In this document: positions 40,901 to 42,371 of the stretch, one piece after another
How the letters are laid out: the number at the start of each line of letters is the position of its first letter
Numbering within the stretch: the stretch's first letter is position 1
Source of the DNA: Cordylochernes scorpioides
Taxonomy: Eukaryota > Arthropoda > Arachnida > Pseudoscorpiones > Chernetidae
Assembly: GCA_030710605.1 (NCBI GenBank)
Contig: CP092879.1
Coordinates: forward strand, 19,316,702 to 19,380,701
DNA: 64,000 nt
Direction of reading: 5' to 3'
The notes under the pieces: generated by a model
What the model was told of the DNA's origin: nothing
What the model saw: only the letters and a program-made list of their open reading frames with translations
Databases searched by the model: none
Made by a program: the position numbers and the translations under genes

Positions 40901-41967
40901 TAGAAATGTGTGTAGAATTTACAGAATATAGTGGTGACCTGGTCATGGTAGGGAGGCATATATTCTCCTATAAATTGGGCATATTATCATCATCAATGAC
41001 CCTGTTGGATTTTTAAAACCAATGTTCTGTAGAGAATGGTGAAAGTTATCAATTTTTTTATTTTTGTATGTGGGGAGAATTGAGTTTCTTAACTGATTTT
41101 TTAATCCATATTCAATGATCTAAATACCTGTATATATATCTGTATCACTTAATTGCAGAGCCAAAGTGTTCTATAGAGAGATGGCCTCGTACTTAGTGTA
41201 GCTAATTGTTAAAAATGGTAATTTTGACAAAAGAAAACTGCCCTTTATAGAGAAGTGTCCTCTAATGGAGGTTGTACTACTGTATTATATGTTGAAGTCC
41301 ACCAAACAAGGAGTGTATAAAGCCATGAGTGTGGTGCAGGATACCCCAGAACATCTGCACACTGCCGCAGCCTCCAATGTTACCCACCACCTCACCAAAC
41401 TGGCTAAAGAAAAAAAGATAGGTGAGTCTTGGGAACTGGTGGACAAGTCTAGTACCAGATACTAAGAAATCAGCACTTTTCTAAAAACATATTCAAGAAT
41501 CTAAATTTTAGCATAAAGAAAACTTTTTGGTTTTAGTATACAACTGATTTTAACAATTTTGACTTTAAACCCTTTTTTTTTGTTGTTGTTGTGTGCTATT
41601 CAAGTGAATAAACATCTTCAACCTTTTTCATCAATATCCTCAGAAGAAACCACTCTGATAAATACATTAGTCTCCCATGAGACCCTACTCTCCTGGAGGT
41701 GGTCTTCTATCAAAACTTCCAAAATGACCAAGTCATGAGTTTTTCTAACAAAACAGCTACCAGGAAGATACTGGGTTTAACTACGGCAGTCCCTCATGGG
41801 AGAGAACCAGTACTAACACTACAAAATGTTTCCAAAAAGGTTTCTCTTTAAAAAAAAAAAAGTGTATGTAATGATGTCTATTCAGATAGCTGCTGTCACT
41901 CCATGTATGTGTCACAGAGGTGAGGGACTGTGAAGATGTCATCAAGTACCGGTGGAAGGAGACATAG
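4805..41967 (+). CDS. LACTB2: LACTB2, endoribonuclease LACTB2 (5' end not in window)
   Basis: Metallo-beta-lactamase-fold endoribonuclease; in mammals LACTB2 is a mitochondrial single-strand RNase. Six exons are recognised: 4805-4965, 18599-18704, 23195-23297, 38332-38556, 41340-41421 and 41918-41967. All have GT-AG borders and keep phase, giving 241 codons plus TAG. Metal ligands are in place: '[10 protein letters not shown]' (HxHxDH), 'HTPGHTEDH', 'SGDCILGEG' (bridging Asp) and 'IYPGHGP'. A C-terminal winged-helix-like part follows ('MELVKMIY', '[22 protein letters not shown]'). Compared with the roughly 288-residue family, about 45 N-terminal residues are missing; their exon must lie upstream and I did not find it. 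The introns are 0.5 to 15 kb and full of transposons. It is convergent with PABPC1. Confidence 0.93.
5123..5280. repeat. Tigger/pogo-like MITE
   Basis: Left end CAATCAAACTTAGATAATTC and right end GAATTATCCAAGTTTTCTAC form terminal inverted repeats with TA on both outer sides. The interior has repeated 'AGGGACCA' blocks and no frame. It is different from the other MITE families in the window. Confidence 0.6.
5425..5733 (+). repeat. Interspersed retroposon with (GAA)-type tail
   Basis: GC-richer sequence starting GAACTCCGCCCTTGCCGGTC and ending GATAAGAAAGAAGAAGA, found again on the other strand at 13992-14363 and 37222-37602. This copy lacks the segment 'CATGATGGTTGTCAAAC..CACAACTTGATACC' present near the tail of the others. 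The simple-repeat 3' tail and constant orientation of ends suggest a SINE or the 3' end of an RTE-like LINE. No frame. Confidence 0.65.
5800..6060. repeat. MITE family D copy ('GCAGTAAGGACAGTAGAA' family)
   Basis: Shares with 12236-13800, 23430-23545, 27325-27430 and 60285-60460 the blocks CTACTGTCCTTACTG, GGGAGGGTTTGGCTCATCAG, TTAATCTACCAG and ATACTGTATTGGATGATT. Reverse orientation relative to 12236-13800. No coding content. The ends are not sharp enough to define a target-site duplication. Confidence 0.6.
6076..7130. mobile_element. 1.28-kb pogo-like non-autonomous element, right end lost
   Basis: Left inverted repeat CAGTAAAACCCCTCTATAG at a TA site, then colinear with the complete copies at 10487-11765 and 21761-23040 for about 1050 bp. 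The last 150-200 bp, with the right inverted repeat, are missing; the match fades near 7130 and a SINE fragment starts at 7164. No long frame, so it must have been moved by another element's transposase. Confidence 0.85.
7164..7350 (+). repeat. tRNA-derived SINE, 5'-truncated copy
   Basis: Body sequence shared with 15604-15860 and (reverse) 44210-44657: TTCTTGCAAAAGTCCAACC, GTGCAAGTAACCAAA, GAACTGCTTTCCACCTGTG, CACCATGATTATC, then TGTACTAAGG. The tRNA head seen at 44575-44657 is absent. Confidence 0.7.
7351..7813. other. No gene recognised (LACTB2 intron)
   Basis: Intronic sequence between a SINE fragment and a foldback element. A 69-codon open frame at 7341-7550 has no recognisable features. 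I see no splice-bounded frame resembling a LACTB2 exon. Confidence 0.4.
7814..7937. repeat. Foldback repeat
   Basis: Member of the AAGGTAATAAGACC family: arms 7817-7870 and 7885-7937, loop GGTAACAATGCTGTTGCC. Arms differ at only a few positions (for example GTATGTGACC against GTGTGAAGTT). Confidence 0.8.
7948..8146 (-). mobile_element. Short non-autonomous Helentron
   Basis: On the - strand it starts ATATAAAAGTCAATGTCTG with a (GTCT)n run, as Helentron 5' ends do, and finishes with a hairpin (CAGGCGAAGCCAG) followed by TCATTCAT and CTAG against a T. About 200 bp, no coding sequence. It abuts a second, oppositely oriented Helentron starting near 8152, the two 5' ends facing each other. Confidence 0.75.
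8152..8861 (+). mobile_element. Non-autonomous Helentron
   Basis: Begins TATATATATAAAAGTCAGTG with (TATG)n and ends with hairpin CCCGGGCGTTGCCCGGG, eight bases, then CTAG before T, the signature of Helitron-type 3' ends. The 710-bp interior carries no Rep/helicase. Its last 300 bp are shared with the element at 45942-46456, and its last 100 bp with the tRNA-carrying Helitrons. Confidence 0.85.
8910..8980 (-). tRNA. tRNA-Gly(GCC), possibly a pseudogene
   Basis: Reverse strand reads a near-complete 71-nt tRNA: acceptor ACATCGG, D arm with GGTTCAGCGGTAGG (A box), anticodon arm CTCGC-CTGCCAC-GCGGG with anticodon GCC, T arm CCGGG-TTCGATT-CCCGG (B box), 3' acceptor CCGATGC and discriminator A. A run of T follows as a pol III terminator. 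The first acceptor pair is A-C because the usual G1 is A, so it may be inactive or edited. Its 3' flank (T-run, ACAATTTTTAAAAC) is the same as that inside the tRNA-carrying Helitrons, so it is either their source type or a better-preserved copy. Confidence 0.75.
9076..9412 (-). mobile_element. Helitron carrying tRNA-Gly sequence, with internal duplication
   Basis: The 3' end (left side) has CTAG, hairpin CCCGGGCAACGCCCGGG and the GGCGCCGTGGATGTCATTC block. Going inward on the + strand come TATAATATATAAATGAG and the complement of tRNA-Gly: first a cut copy (9222-9250), then a repeat of the flank and a longer copy (9302-9366) lacking only the 5' acceptor strand. The 5' end reads TATATACAGTTATCAGCGTC on the - strand, shared with 11804, 44815-45088 and 58687-58955. 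No protein. Confidence 0.78.
9589..9795. repeat. Foldback repeat, long-loop variant
   Basis: Arms carry AATAAATTAATAGTGTGTG and the complement, with outer TATAATTCAAATTGTGC. The loop keeps GACGTTTCAGTAACAGCATT and AATGCTGTTACCGAAAC plus CATCATCAGAC, which on the - strand gives the hammerhead-like order CTGATGA, hairpin, GAAACGTC. Confidence 0.75.
9796..10486. other. No gene recognised (LACTB2 intron)
   Basis: AT-rich intronic sequence. Short frames at 10306-10546 (- strand) have no recognisable domain or splice context. Nothing repeated elsewhere in the window apart from short AT tracts. Confidence 0.4.
10487..11765. mobile_element. 1.28-kb pogo-like non-autonomous element, complete
   Basis: 1279 bp between TA target sites, left end CAGTAAAACCCCTCTATAG, right end ...GTTTTACTG. 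Subterminal blocks near the right end repeat 'GGTTCGTTATA'-type motifs. Nearly colinear with 21761-23040 and most of 6076-7130. No transposase frame. The CAGT ends and TA duplication point to mobilisation by a pogo/Tigger transposase. Confidence 0.88.
11804..12233 (+). mobile_element. Non-autonomous Helitron with a nested MITE
   Basis: 5' end TATATACAGTTACGAGCGTC and 3' end with hairpin CGGGCGTTGCCCG, TCATTCGG and CTAG match the tRNA-carrying Helitrons. The tRNA-Gly segment is replaced by about 190 bp of GC-richer sequence containing ATTGGTTGGC and TCACGTGGC boxes, which looks like a captured promoter region, and by the nested MITE at 12000-12147. Confidence 0.75.
12000..12147. repeat. MITE nested in a Helitron
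   Basis: 148 bp with about 33-bp terminal inverted repeats, CCTTAAATAAATGCATAT on the left and its complement ending TGCATTTATTTAAGG on the right, including the palindromic TAGTTAATAACTA block. The interior is a CT-rich stretch ending CAG plus about 70 bp of unknown sequence. Confidence 0.7.
12579..13672 (+). mobile_element. piggyBac-like element, internally deleted (copy 1)
   Basis: 1094 bp with terminal inverted repeats CCCTTAACTGGACGGGTTGG / complement, between TTAA duplications (12575-12578 and 13673-13676), the specific target of piggyBac. It contains only the 3' third of a transposase. A second copy with the same structure is at 38921-40036. Confidence 0.92.
13009..13521 (+). pseudogene. 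piggyBac transposase C-terminal fragment
   Basis: Reads '[16 protein letters not shown]', where DN.FTS is the conserved segment holding the second catalytic Asp of piggyBac transposases. Then comes 'YLGTIRKNK' and '[12 protein letters not shown]', then, after a stop and a frame change, the Cys-rich tail ('RCYKCP', '[10 protein letters not shown]', 'CVNCK') that binds zinc in this family. The upstream two thirds, with the first Asp, are deleted. The stop inside DN.FTS is also in copy 2, so it predates the spread of this deleted form. Not functional. Confidence 0.85.
13802..13976. repeat. Short pogo/Tigger-type MITE
   Basis: 175 bp, CAGTAGAACCTCCCTGTAAA to ...GGTTCTACTG, with internal mirror blocks GTCCTTTAGGGAGAGGTGTCC and CTGTCCTTTGTGGAGAG. 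Same family as 65-250. Confidence 0.8.
13992..14363 (-). repeat. Interspersed retroposon with (GAA)-type tail
   Basis: Full-length copy (about 370 bp) on the - strand: starts GAACTCCGCCTTTGCCGGTC and ends GATAAGAAAGAAGAAGAAG. Near-identical to 37222-37602 and, reversed, to 5425-5733. Confidence 0.7.
14364..14947. other. No gene recognised (LACTB2 intron)
   Basis: AT-rich intronic DNA. A 66-codon frame at 14556-14756 shows no known motif. The only repeat-related part is the outer motif of the next foldback (ATAAGACACAATTTAGATTATAG) at 14927. Confidence 0.4.
14948..15048. repeat. Foldback repeat, minimal loop
   Basis: Two complementary arms of about 48 bp meeting at GTGACTGTTACCGACGTCAC. One of the shortest copies of the AAGGTAATAAGACC family; the hairpin would be almost continuous. 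Confidence 0.85.
15083..15195. repeat. pogo-like MITE relic
   Basis: Starts near TTGAACCTCACTATAACATC and ends CTATAACAAGGTTCTACTA, giving imperfect inverted ends of the pogo style with the interior motif TTGTTATAACCATGGTTA, also seen at 27250-27275. Degenerate. Confidence 0.5.
15196..15603. other. No gene recognised (LACTB2 intron)
   Basis: Contains a GC-richer patch (AGAACCCCCCACACCCCCTG, 15343 onward) ending in GAGCCCCTTGTGAGCCAC, which may be part of an unrecognised repeat. No frame or structure I can name. Confidence 0.35.
15604..15860 (+). repeat. tRNA-derived SINE, 5'-truncated copy
   Basis: Starts in the last bases of the tRNA-like head (ATCCCGCATTGGACAC), passes TTTTTTCTGTTTAAAA, then the body (GATTCTTGCAAAAGTCC, GTGCAAGTAACCAAACAGGG, CACCATGATTATCATGG) and ends TACTAGGGATAAGCAAAAAA. 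Same orientation as 7164-7350, opposite to 44210-44657. Confidence 0.75.
15861..16448. other. Mostly unassigned; degenerate MITE at about 16090-16240
   Basis: From 16090 there is a decayed copy of the 175-bp pogo/Tigger MITE: 'GCAAAGCCAAAGTGTTCTTT', 'CCTTTTATTGGAGAGCAGC', 'TGTCCTTTGTAGAGAG', 'GATTCTATTGTA'. The rest of the interval shows nothing I can name. Confidence 0.5.
16449..16613. repeat. Foldback repeat, diverged
   Basis: Arms with AGACCAATTCCAAGTATATAA and the complement, loop with AGTAACAGCCTTGTTATCAT and ATGATAACAATGCTGTTACC. More diverged than the other copies, hence probably older. Confidence 0.7.
16715..18104 (-). mobile_element. 5'-truncated LINE with (TG)n tail
   Basis: 1390-bp retroposon, flanked by perfect 16-bp duplications AACAGTTTTCAATATC (16699-16714 and 18105-18120). 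On the - strand it holds the end of ORF2, a 3' UTR with GACCTGTGTGTCTTAATAAA and a (TG)n tail at its 3' end (16715-16732). The same 3' end recurs at 60495-60564. 5' truncation is usual for target-primed reverse transcription. Confidence 0.9.
17153..18061 (-). pseudogene. LINE ORF2 C-terminal part
   Basis: A 302-residue open frame covering the region after the reverse-transcriptase catalytic core: thumb-like start '[17 protein letters not shown]', the '[21 protein letters not shown]' segment typical of LINE thumbs, and near the end a zinc-knuckle-like C-x2-C-x8-H-x4-C ('[19 protein letters not shown]') seen at the C-terminus of many LINE ORF2 proteins. No internal stop, so the insertion is fairly young, but the endonuclease and YADD core are absent because the copy is 5'-truncated. 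It cannot move on its own. Confidence 0.85.
18599..18704 (+). CDS. LACTB2: LACTB2 exon '[12 protein letters not shown]'
   Basis: Acceptor GCTGTCAG before 18599, donor CTCAA|GTGAGG after 18704; phase 1 in, phase 2 out. Encodes the segment between the two metal-binding loops, ending '[14 protein letters not shown]', which in the family is followed by 'xVxxTPGHT', found at the start of the next exon. Confidence 0.92.
18776..19044. repeat. MITE with TACACCTATCCCCCGATTTA ends
   Basis: 269 bp. Left end ACACCTATCTCCCGATTTAC and right end GTAAATCGGGGGATAGGTG are inverted copies; the right-end motif also occurs once inside the left part (18829-18843). Inserted at TA. The central A-run and two 'ACGTGTAAAA' blocks are simple sequence. 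It follows a LACTB2 exon by only 70 bp. Confidence 0.75.
19163..19735 (+). pseudogene. mariner (DD34D) transposase relic
   Basis: The first part reads '[19 protein letters not shown]', matching the 'MVACFFSKSGHV' block of mariner transposases. After a frame change near 19375 it continues through '[37 protein letters not shown]', where the third catalytic Asp is Asn. It ends '[18 protein letters not shown]' and a stop (19678). The right terminal sequence AAAACTTTTGGAGTGACCC (19717-19735) is present; the left end and N-terminal third are not seen. Clearly dead, and a different lineage from the DD41D element at 1597. Confidence 0.85.
19736..20200. other. No gene recognised (LACTB2 intron)
   Basis: Intronic sequence between a mariner relic and an RTE-like relic. 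It may include decayed LINE sequence on the - strand, but no motif is clear enough to call. Confidence 0.35.
20201..21060 (-). pseudogene. RTE/BovB-like LINE reverse-transcriptase relic
   Basis: Read on the - strand from about 20940, the frame gives '[15 protein letters not shown]', the YADD catalytic box of LINE reverse transcriptases. Further on come '[47 protein letters not shown]' and then decayed sequence like '[17 protein letters not shown]'. 'VFPV..YGCESWT' is characteristic of RTE/BovB-type and related LINEs. Several stops and frame changes. The fragment at 540-735 could be the tail of a similar element. Confidence 0.8.
21061..21300. other. No feature recognised
   Basis: Decaying AT-rich DNA between the LINE relic and a foldback; a TTATTATAGTGAGGTG segment near 21250 may be a trace of a pogo-like end. 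Confidence 0.3.
21306..21483. repeat. Foldback repeat with clear hammerhead-like loop
   Basis: Outer motif ATAAGGCACAATTTGG at 21308, arms 21339-21390 and 21430-21482. The loop contains CTGAAGA (21410-21416), T, GGTAAC-AACGCT-GTTACC, GAAAC and GTC in this order. Arms are nearly perfect. Confidence 0.85.
21761..23040. mobile_element. 1.28-kb pogo-like non-autonomous element, complete
   Basis: 1280 bp between TA sites, CAGTAAAACCCCTCTATAG to GGGTTCGTTATAGCGGGG..ACTG. Contains a small local duplication of the left subterminal 'GTTCACTATAGCCAC' block. Colinear with 10487-11765. No frame above background. Confidence 0.9.
23195..23297 (+). CDS. LACTB2: LACTB2 exon 'HTPGHTEDH'
   Basis: Acceptor GTTGCCAG before 23195, donor GCG|GTAAGT after 23297; phase 2 in, phase 0 out. 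Encodes '[16 protein letters not shown]' and '[14 protein letters not shown]', holding the second metal-binding His and the bridging Asp. The exon is short and every active-site residue expected for it is present. Confidence 0.94.
23430..23545. repeat. MITE family D fragment
   Basis: GGTAGATTAAACTGGTGAAACC, CACTGATGAGCCAACCC, CATTGCAGTAAGGGCAGTAG, AAAGAAACATACGTG: same blocks and order as 12571-13790 without the piggyBac insert, which confirms the empty-site structure there. Confidence 0.7.
23546..24126. other. No gene recognised (LACTB2 intron)
   Basis: Contains sequence with some low-AT patches (23580-23900) that looks like decayed retroelement, but I could not match it to a domain on either strand. 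Confidence 0.35.
24151..24274 (-). repeat. Gypsy 3' LTR
   Basis: 124 bp, + strand TGTTTTAATG...CTCAGCACA. Unusually short for Gypsy. Contains a TCACGTGGG E-box-like site. Differs from the 5' LTR at two positions (near 24178 and 24203). Confidence 0.9.
24335..26977 (-). CDS. Gypsy Gag-Pol polyprotein with in-frame deletion
   Basis: A single 880-residue open frame. Gag occupies residues 1 to about 290, with two CCHC-like zinc knuckles near 215-250. An aspartic protease follows with 'LDSQADVTC' near 312, where the usual third residue Gly of D-S/T-G is Gln. The reverse transcriptase has the 'YLDD' box near 587. At about residue 642 the reading passes directly from 'DEDGIRP' (after the RT) to '[12 protein letters not shown]' of the integrase core. 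The connection, RNase H, the HHCC domain and the first integrase Asp are thus deleted without loss of frame. The C-terminal integrase part and a tail follow. It cannot complete its own cycle but could still supply Gag, protease and RT-like protein. Confidence 0.92.
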   Translation of the reverse strand: MAQIQPPETFDFSTPNEWPKWRKRFERYLVVSGMKKKEEADKIDLFMYLMGDRADDIFRTFKFEKEEEATKIDSVLKAFDSHFCVRKNIIYERAKFNSRIQEDREPVDEFITSLYKLADSCEFEGLHEQLIRDRIVVGVRDKALFERMQLDSELTLEKAVKMVRQQEAVRQQQVDLQRPSTSQKVNQVKFNSKKQSPKQQQQPSRKKEKSAKTRSRCPKCGGFTHREGQACRAEGQRCNLCSKTGHFANCCPDKQAKTAEVKAVSELDEEIGFLLEVSAVEDSSNLDDDEGECRRRWTAEIQVNGKKVKFKLDSQADVTCVPLCLFKKIMGQQRLVESDINLRAAEFSELQTVGMFISTLRNGNYEIKEKIYVIRRLSEPLLSRRACELLNLARRIEVVATRINPIKEFPEVFEGLGQIGNPYEIKLKPGAKPYAVHTPRRVPIPLMEKLKTRLEELEKAGIIAQVNVATEWCAPTVIAGKPNGDIRLCVDLSRLNEHVQREVHPMPVVEHMLGQLGEARFFSKLDANSGFHQIPLSPDCQHLTTFITPFGRYKYCRMPFGISLAPEYFQRVMSIILQGMDGVMCYLDDILIFASDSKTHDRILRLVLRKLKEAKVTLNKAKCVFGVPRINFLGHILDEDGIRPETVVSDNGTQFGAAREFANFARQYGFTHVTSSPRFPQSNGMAEAGVKIAKLILKKNQDPSLGLLEYRSTPLENGYSPAELLMGRKLRTTLPIAPENLNPKLVDSQTLKRKEGRRRKDMKSRYDRRCGATDMEELSEGDTVWITDMRTWGIVKQKASTPRSYMVDTPVETLRRNRFHLRKGVTVQYPADPSTPTFSEEELVENEKTPVVDYPSNDSEDGQIRTRSGRIVKPVDRLHY
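27060..27183 (-). repeat. Gypsy 5' LTR
   Basis: 124-bp partner of 24151-24274; followed (on the + strand) by the CAAAC duplication at 27184-27188 and the rest of the MITE. Confidence 0.9.
27325..27430. repeat. MITE family D fragment
   Basis: Reverse orientation: TTCTACTGATCTTACTGCAATG, CAGTTTTACCAGTTTAATC, TACCATACCATTC, AATATTGTATTTGGATG. Matches 5875-5995 block by block. Confidence 0.55.
27431..27949. other. No gene recognised (LACTB2 intron)
   Basis: AT-rich, C-poor on the complementary strand; includes a CA-rich stretch with CCTACCTACCAGC. No domain or repeat identified. Confidence 0.35.
27950..28345 (+). pseudogene. Possible LINE C-terminal relic
   Basis: Around 28175-28345 the + frame reads '[40 protein letters not shown]', which resembles the 'RLRTGH..LTH' and 'HILxxC' blocks after the RNase H domain of Jockey/CR1-like LINEs, but the Cys residues are mostly lost. 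This is a weak, pattern-based call. Confidence 0.3.
28346..29518. other. No gene recognised (LACTB2 intron)
   Basis: Short open frames on both strands (for example 28811-29107, - strand) show no known motif. A (CA)n run lies at 29093-29110. The Copia element begins at 29524. Confidence 0.35.
29524..29735 (-). repeat. Copia 3' LTR
   Basis: 212 bp, + strand TGTTGTATTCC...GGGCTCCAGCA; identical to 32381-32592. Confidence 0.95.
29763..31620 (-). CDS. Copia Pol fragment: zinc knuckle, protease, integrase
   Basis: The genuine part of this frame begins near 31575, where it takes over from Gag. In order: zinc knuckle '[14 protein letters not shown]', protease '[10 protein letters not shown]', the HHCC zinc site of integrase ('WHKRLMHVN', 'CEDCLIGK'), and the catalytic D, D and E in 'HADLMGP', 'RTDNGLEF' and 'NGVAERMN'. 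The Copia-type C-terminal integrase region '[23 protein letters not shown]' follows. Near 29880 the reading runs into a deletion: the reverse transcriptase and RNase H core are gone and the frame ends at 29763. The last RNase H residues ('[16 protein letters not shown]') survive in another frame. The start given excludes overlapping Gag sequence. Confidence 0.9.
31573..32215 (-). CDS. Copia Gag
   Basis: Frame starting '[25 protein letters not shown]', the typical N-terminus of Copia Gag (UBN2/DUF4219-like), continuing with '[26 protein letters not shown]' and '[13 protein letters not shown]'. I take Met at 32215 rather than the upstream Met at 32265 because family members begin there. It ends just before the zinc knuckle, in an A-run near 31585 where the Pol frame is offset by one. 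Either a single-base indel or a programmed shift could explain that; most Copia elements use one frame, so an indel is likelier. Confidence 0.9.
32381..32592 (-). repeat. Copia 5' LTR
   Basis: 212 bp, identical to the other LTR; ATCTT target duplication follows at 32593-32597. Confidence 0.95.
32598..33165. other. No gene recognised (LACTB2 intron)
   Basis: Includes an A-run (32685-32702) followed by ordinary intronic DNA. Short frames on both strands have no recognisable content. Confidence 0.35.
33166..33340. repeat. Short pogo/Tigger-type MITE
   Basis: 175 bp, CAGTAGAACCTCTCTGTAAA to ATGTTCTACTG. Same interior as 37974-38147. Confidence 0.85.
33341..34097. other. No gene recognised (LACTB2 intron)
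   Basis: A trace of the foldback loop (GATAATGGTAACAATGCTG) lies at 33622-33640. At 34062-34091 a reversed LINE-like 3' end (CTTTATTAAGGCTTATAGTC) precedes the U4 copy. Nothing else recognised. Confidence 0.4.
34098..34198 (+). pseudogene. U4 snRNA retrocopy, 3'-truncated, with target duplications
   Basis: 34112-34184 matches the first 73 or so nucleotides of spliceosomal U4 snRNA: TTTGCGCAGAGGCGATATC, ATAGCCCATGAGGAT, CCGAGGCGCGATTATTGC, TTGAAAACTTT. These are the 5' stem-loop and the U6-pairing stems I and II. The copy stops before the central domain and Sm site. It is flanked by a perfect 14-bp duplication CACCATCAAGTATG (34098-34111 and 34185-34198), so it was inserted by LINE-type retrotransposition. 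No poly(A) tail is seen. It lacks the Sm site and its own promoter, so it should not work as U4. Confidence 0.88.
34199..35048. other. No gene recognised (LACTB2 intron)
   Basis: A frame at 34413-34682 has no known domain. From 34920 to 35045 the DNA is almost pure A/T with TTATTATT runs, possibly a degraded retroposon tail. Confidence 0.4.
35049..35125 (-). repeat. Hammerhead-derived retroelement tail motif
   Basis: On the - strand: TTGAAGGACTGACAAGTCCG, AAAGCTTGAAAATAAAAAG, TTGCACAAG. The order GAAGGACT-hairpin-AGTCCGAAAGC then AATAAA is like the 3' UTR pattern that I recall from Penelope-like elements, where it is a decayed hammerhead. A similar motif in the opposite orientation is at 36346-36400. 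The sequence between them has no RT motif I can recognise. Confidence 0.4.
35126..36221. other. Interval between two hammerhead-like motifs; no gene recognised
   Basis: Contains low-AT patches (35290-35480, 35540-35600) unlike the intronic background. A - strand frame at 35798-36064 starts with a hydrophobic run ('[17 protein letters not shown]') that could be a signal or membrane segment, but there is no homology I recognise. I suspect the body of a decayed retroelement. Confidence 0.3.
36222..36512. repeat. Broken pogo MITE ends around a hammerhead-like tail motif
   Basis: 36222-36270 starts CAGTAGAACCTCTCTATAAA and 36455-36512 ends GGACACCTCTAGACAC..GTTTTACTG, like the two ends of the 175-bp MITE. 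Between them 36346-36400 reads GCCTGAAGAAAGAGGTATCT, TCCCTGAAAGCTCG, AATAAAG, a degenerate hammerhead-like 3' motif. This may be a retroposon inserted in the MITE; no target duplication is clear. Confidence 0.4.
36513..36980. other. No gene recognised (LACTB2 intron)
   Basis: From about 36850 to 37000 and again 37130-37700 the DNA is made of a short degenerate repeat, roughly 'CTTATAGTGTTCTAATCT', suggesting an old simple-sequence array into which a foldback and a retroposon were inserted. Confidence 0.5.
36981..37121. repeat. Foldback repeat
   Basis: Outer motif GGCACAATTTGGATTATAG (36979-36997), arms 37001-37055 and 37066-37119, loop AGTAACAACGCTGTTACCG. It sits inside the 'TTATAGTGTTC' array. 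Confidence 0.85.
37222..37602 (-). repeat. Interspersed retroposon with (GAA)-type tail
   Basis: About 380 bp, - strand, 5' GAACTCCGCCTTTGCCGGTC to GAAGAAGAAGAC tail. Inserted in the 'TTATAGTGTTC' array: the flanks read CAATTTAATGG (37210) and CAATTTAATAG (37603), an apparent target duplication. Confidence 0.75.
37974..38147. repeat. Short pogo/Tigger-type MITE
   Basis: 174 bp, CAGTATAACCTTTCTGTAAA to AAGTTCTACTG, TA on both sides. It lies about 185 bp upstream of a LACTB2 exon. Confidence 0.85.
38332..38556 (+). CDS. LACTB2: LACTB2 exon 'IYPGHGP'
   Basis: Acceptor GTTGGCAG before 38332, donor GTG|GTAAGT after 38556; phase 0 both sides, 75 codons. Begins 'VFEDLHDYM', continues '[11 protein letters not shown]', which carries the last metal-binding His, and '[13 protein letters not shown]', and ends '[10 protein letters not shown]'. 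It is the largest and GC-richest exon of the gene. Confidence 0.95.
38557..38916. other. LACTB2 intron, nothing recognised
   Basis: AT-rich intron start up to the TTAA target of the second piggyBac derivative. Confidence 0.4.
38921..40036 (+). mobile_element. piggyBac-like element, internally deleted (copy 2)
   Basis: 1116 bp between TTAA sites (38917-38920, 40037-40040), same inverted ends CCCTTAACTGGACGGGTTGG. The right end is partly duplicated: ACCCAACCCGTCCAGTTACG followed by a second CCCGTCCAGTTAAGGG. Structure and internal deletion match copy 1. Confidence 0.9.
39342..39860 (+). pseudogene. piggyBac transposase C-terminal fragment (copy 2)
   Basis: Same remnant as in copy 1: the 'DN-stop-FTS' start with the identical TGA, 'YLGT', '[13 protein letters not shown]', then the decayed Cys-rich tail. 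Extra small indels (A-run near 39525) break it further. The shared stop and deletion show both copies come from one non-autonomous parent. Confidence 0.8.
40037..40714. other. LACTB2 intron, nothing recognised
   Basis: AT-rich DNA with short TA repeats (40105-40140). GGGGCAAGTTGCCCC at 40242-40256 is a small perfect palindrome. No frame. Confidence 0.4.
40715..40880. repeat. Foldback repeat, right arm missing
   Basis: Left arm ACACAAGGTAATAAGACC..GTGTGACATTTC, centre GGTAACAGCGTTGTTACC, CTTCAGACAAAAGTACTGAA, then the right arm is replaced by other sequence up to the outer motif AATCCAAATTGTGCCTTATC (40860). On the - strand CTTTTGTCTGAAGATGG and the hairpin precede GAAATGTC, a damaged hammerhead-like order. 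Confidence 0.75.
41141..41282. repeat. Short pogo/Tigger-type MITE, degenerate
   Basis: Keeps AATTGCAGAGCCAAAGTGTT, AAAAATGGTAATTTTGAC and the right end GTACTACTG, but the left inverted end is lost. It ends 58 bp before a LACTB2 exon, so the branch-point and polypyrimidine region of that intron is partly MITE-derived. Confidence 0.6.
41340..41421 (+). CDS. LACTB2: LACTB2 exon '[12 protein letters not shown]'
   Basis: Acceptor GTGGTGCAG before 41340, donor ATAG|GTGAGT after 41421; phase 0 in, phase 1 out. Encodes '[27 protein letters not shown]', the recognition-helix part of the C-terminal winged-helix region. Confidence 0.93.
41918..41967 (+). CDS. LACTB2: LACTB2 terminal exon
   Basis: Acceptor GTGTCACAG before 41918; completes the Glu codon and reads '[15 protein letters not shown]' then TAG. 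The family ends with a similar short 'W-K' tail. I prefer this exon to reading through the previous donor, which would end '[14 protein letters not shown]', because the GTGAGT donor is strong and the last exon has the expected Lys/Trp tail. Confidence 0.85.
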
Positions 41968-42032
41968 AAACTGTACTCATCCTCCTGAACAAACACCTGT
42001 GCCATATTATACCTATTGACACACATTGTTGA

Positions 42033-42038
42033 AATAAA
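42033..42038 (+). terminator. LACTB2: LACTB2 poly(A) signal
   Basis: AATAAA 66 bases after the LACTB2 stop codon, followed by a T-rich stretch (TATATATTTTTTG). The 3' UTR would be under 100 nt. Confidence 0.7.
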
Positions 42039-42104
42039 TATATATTTTTTGTTATATTGTATCTTAGATAGAATATCTAATTGTCTATGTTTAATAACAC
42101 CAAC

Positions 42105-42160
42105 TCTATAATAAAACTGCTAGGAAGGTTTACCACCGGGCCCTCCCATATGTATATATT
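42105..42160. repeat. MITE family D fragment
   Basis: Short trace of the family: ACTGCTAGGAAGGTTTACCAC and CCTCCCATATG. Too short to orient firmly. Confidence 0.35.
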
Positions 42161-42173
42161 AGGCTAATATATA

Positions 42174-42371
42174 CACTCATGAACAAAACTTAAGGAAGTG
42201 GTACCTTTTAGCATGTATATTGTGATTCAGACAATAACTGTGAAAGATATTTTATACACAGTACCTTTATTGAAAACACAAGATAACCAAGTGTGAACAA
42301 AATTGCTTGTCTCCTTAAAAAAATAAAATAAACCACCAGCAACATCAATTTCCTTAAGTTACATCTATGAA
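42174..42371. repeat. mariner-derived MITE
   Basis: Left end CACTCATGAACAAAACTTAAG and right end CTTAAGTTACATCTATGA are imperfect inverted repeats next to TA. A right end of the same family (ACTTCCTTAAGTTTTTTC, TATGAGTG) is at 58570-58656. Non-coding. Confidence 0.6.

Noticed and set aside
41422..41463. Reading LACTB2 through the 41421 donor to a stop at 41463
   Set aside because: The GTGAGT donor is strong and a family-like terminal exon in the right phase exists at 41918-41967. RNA data could still show retention as an isoform.
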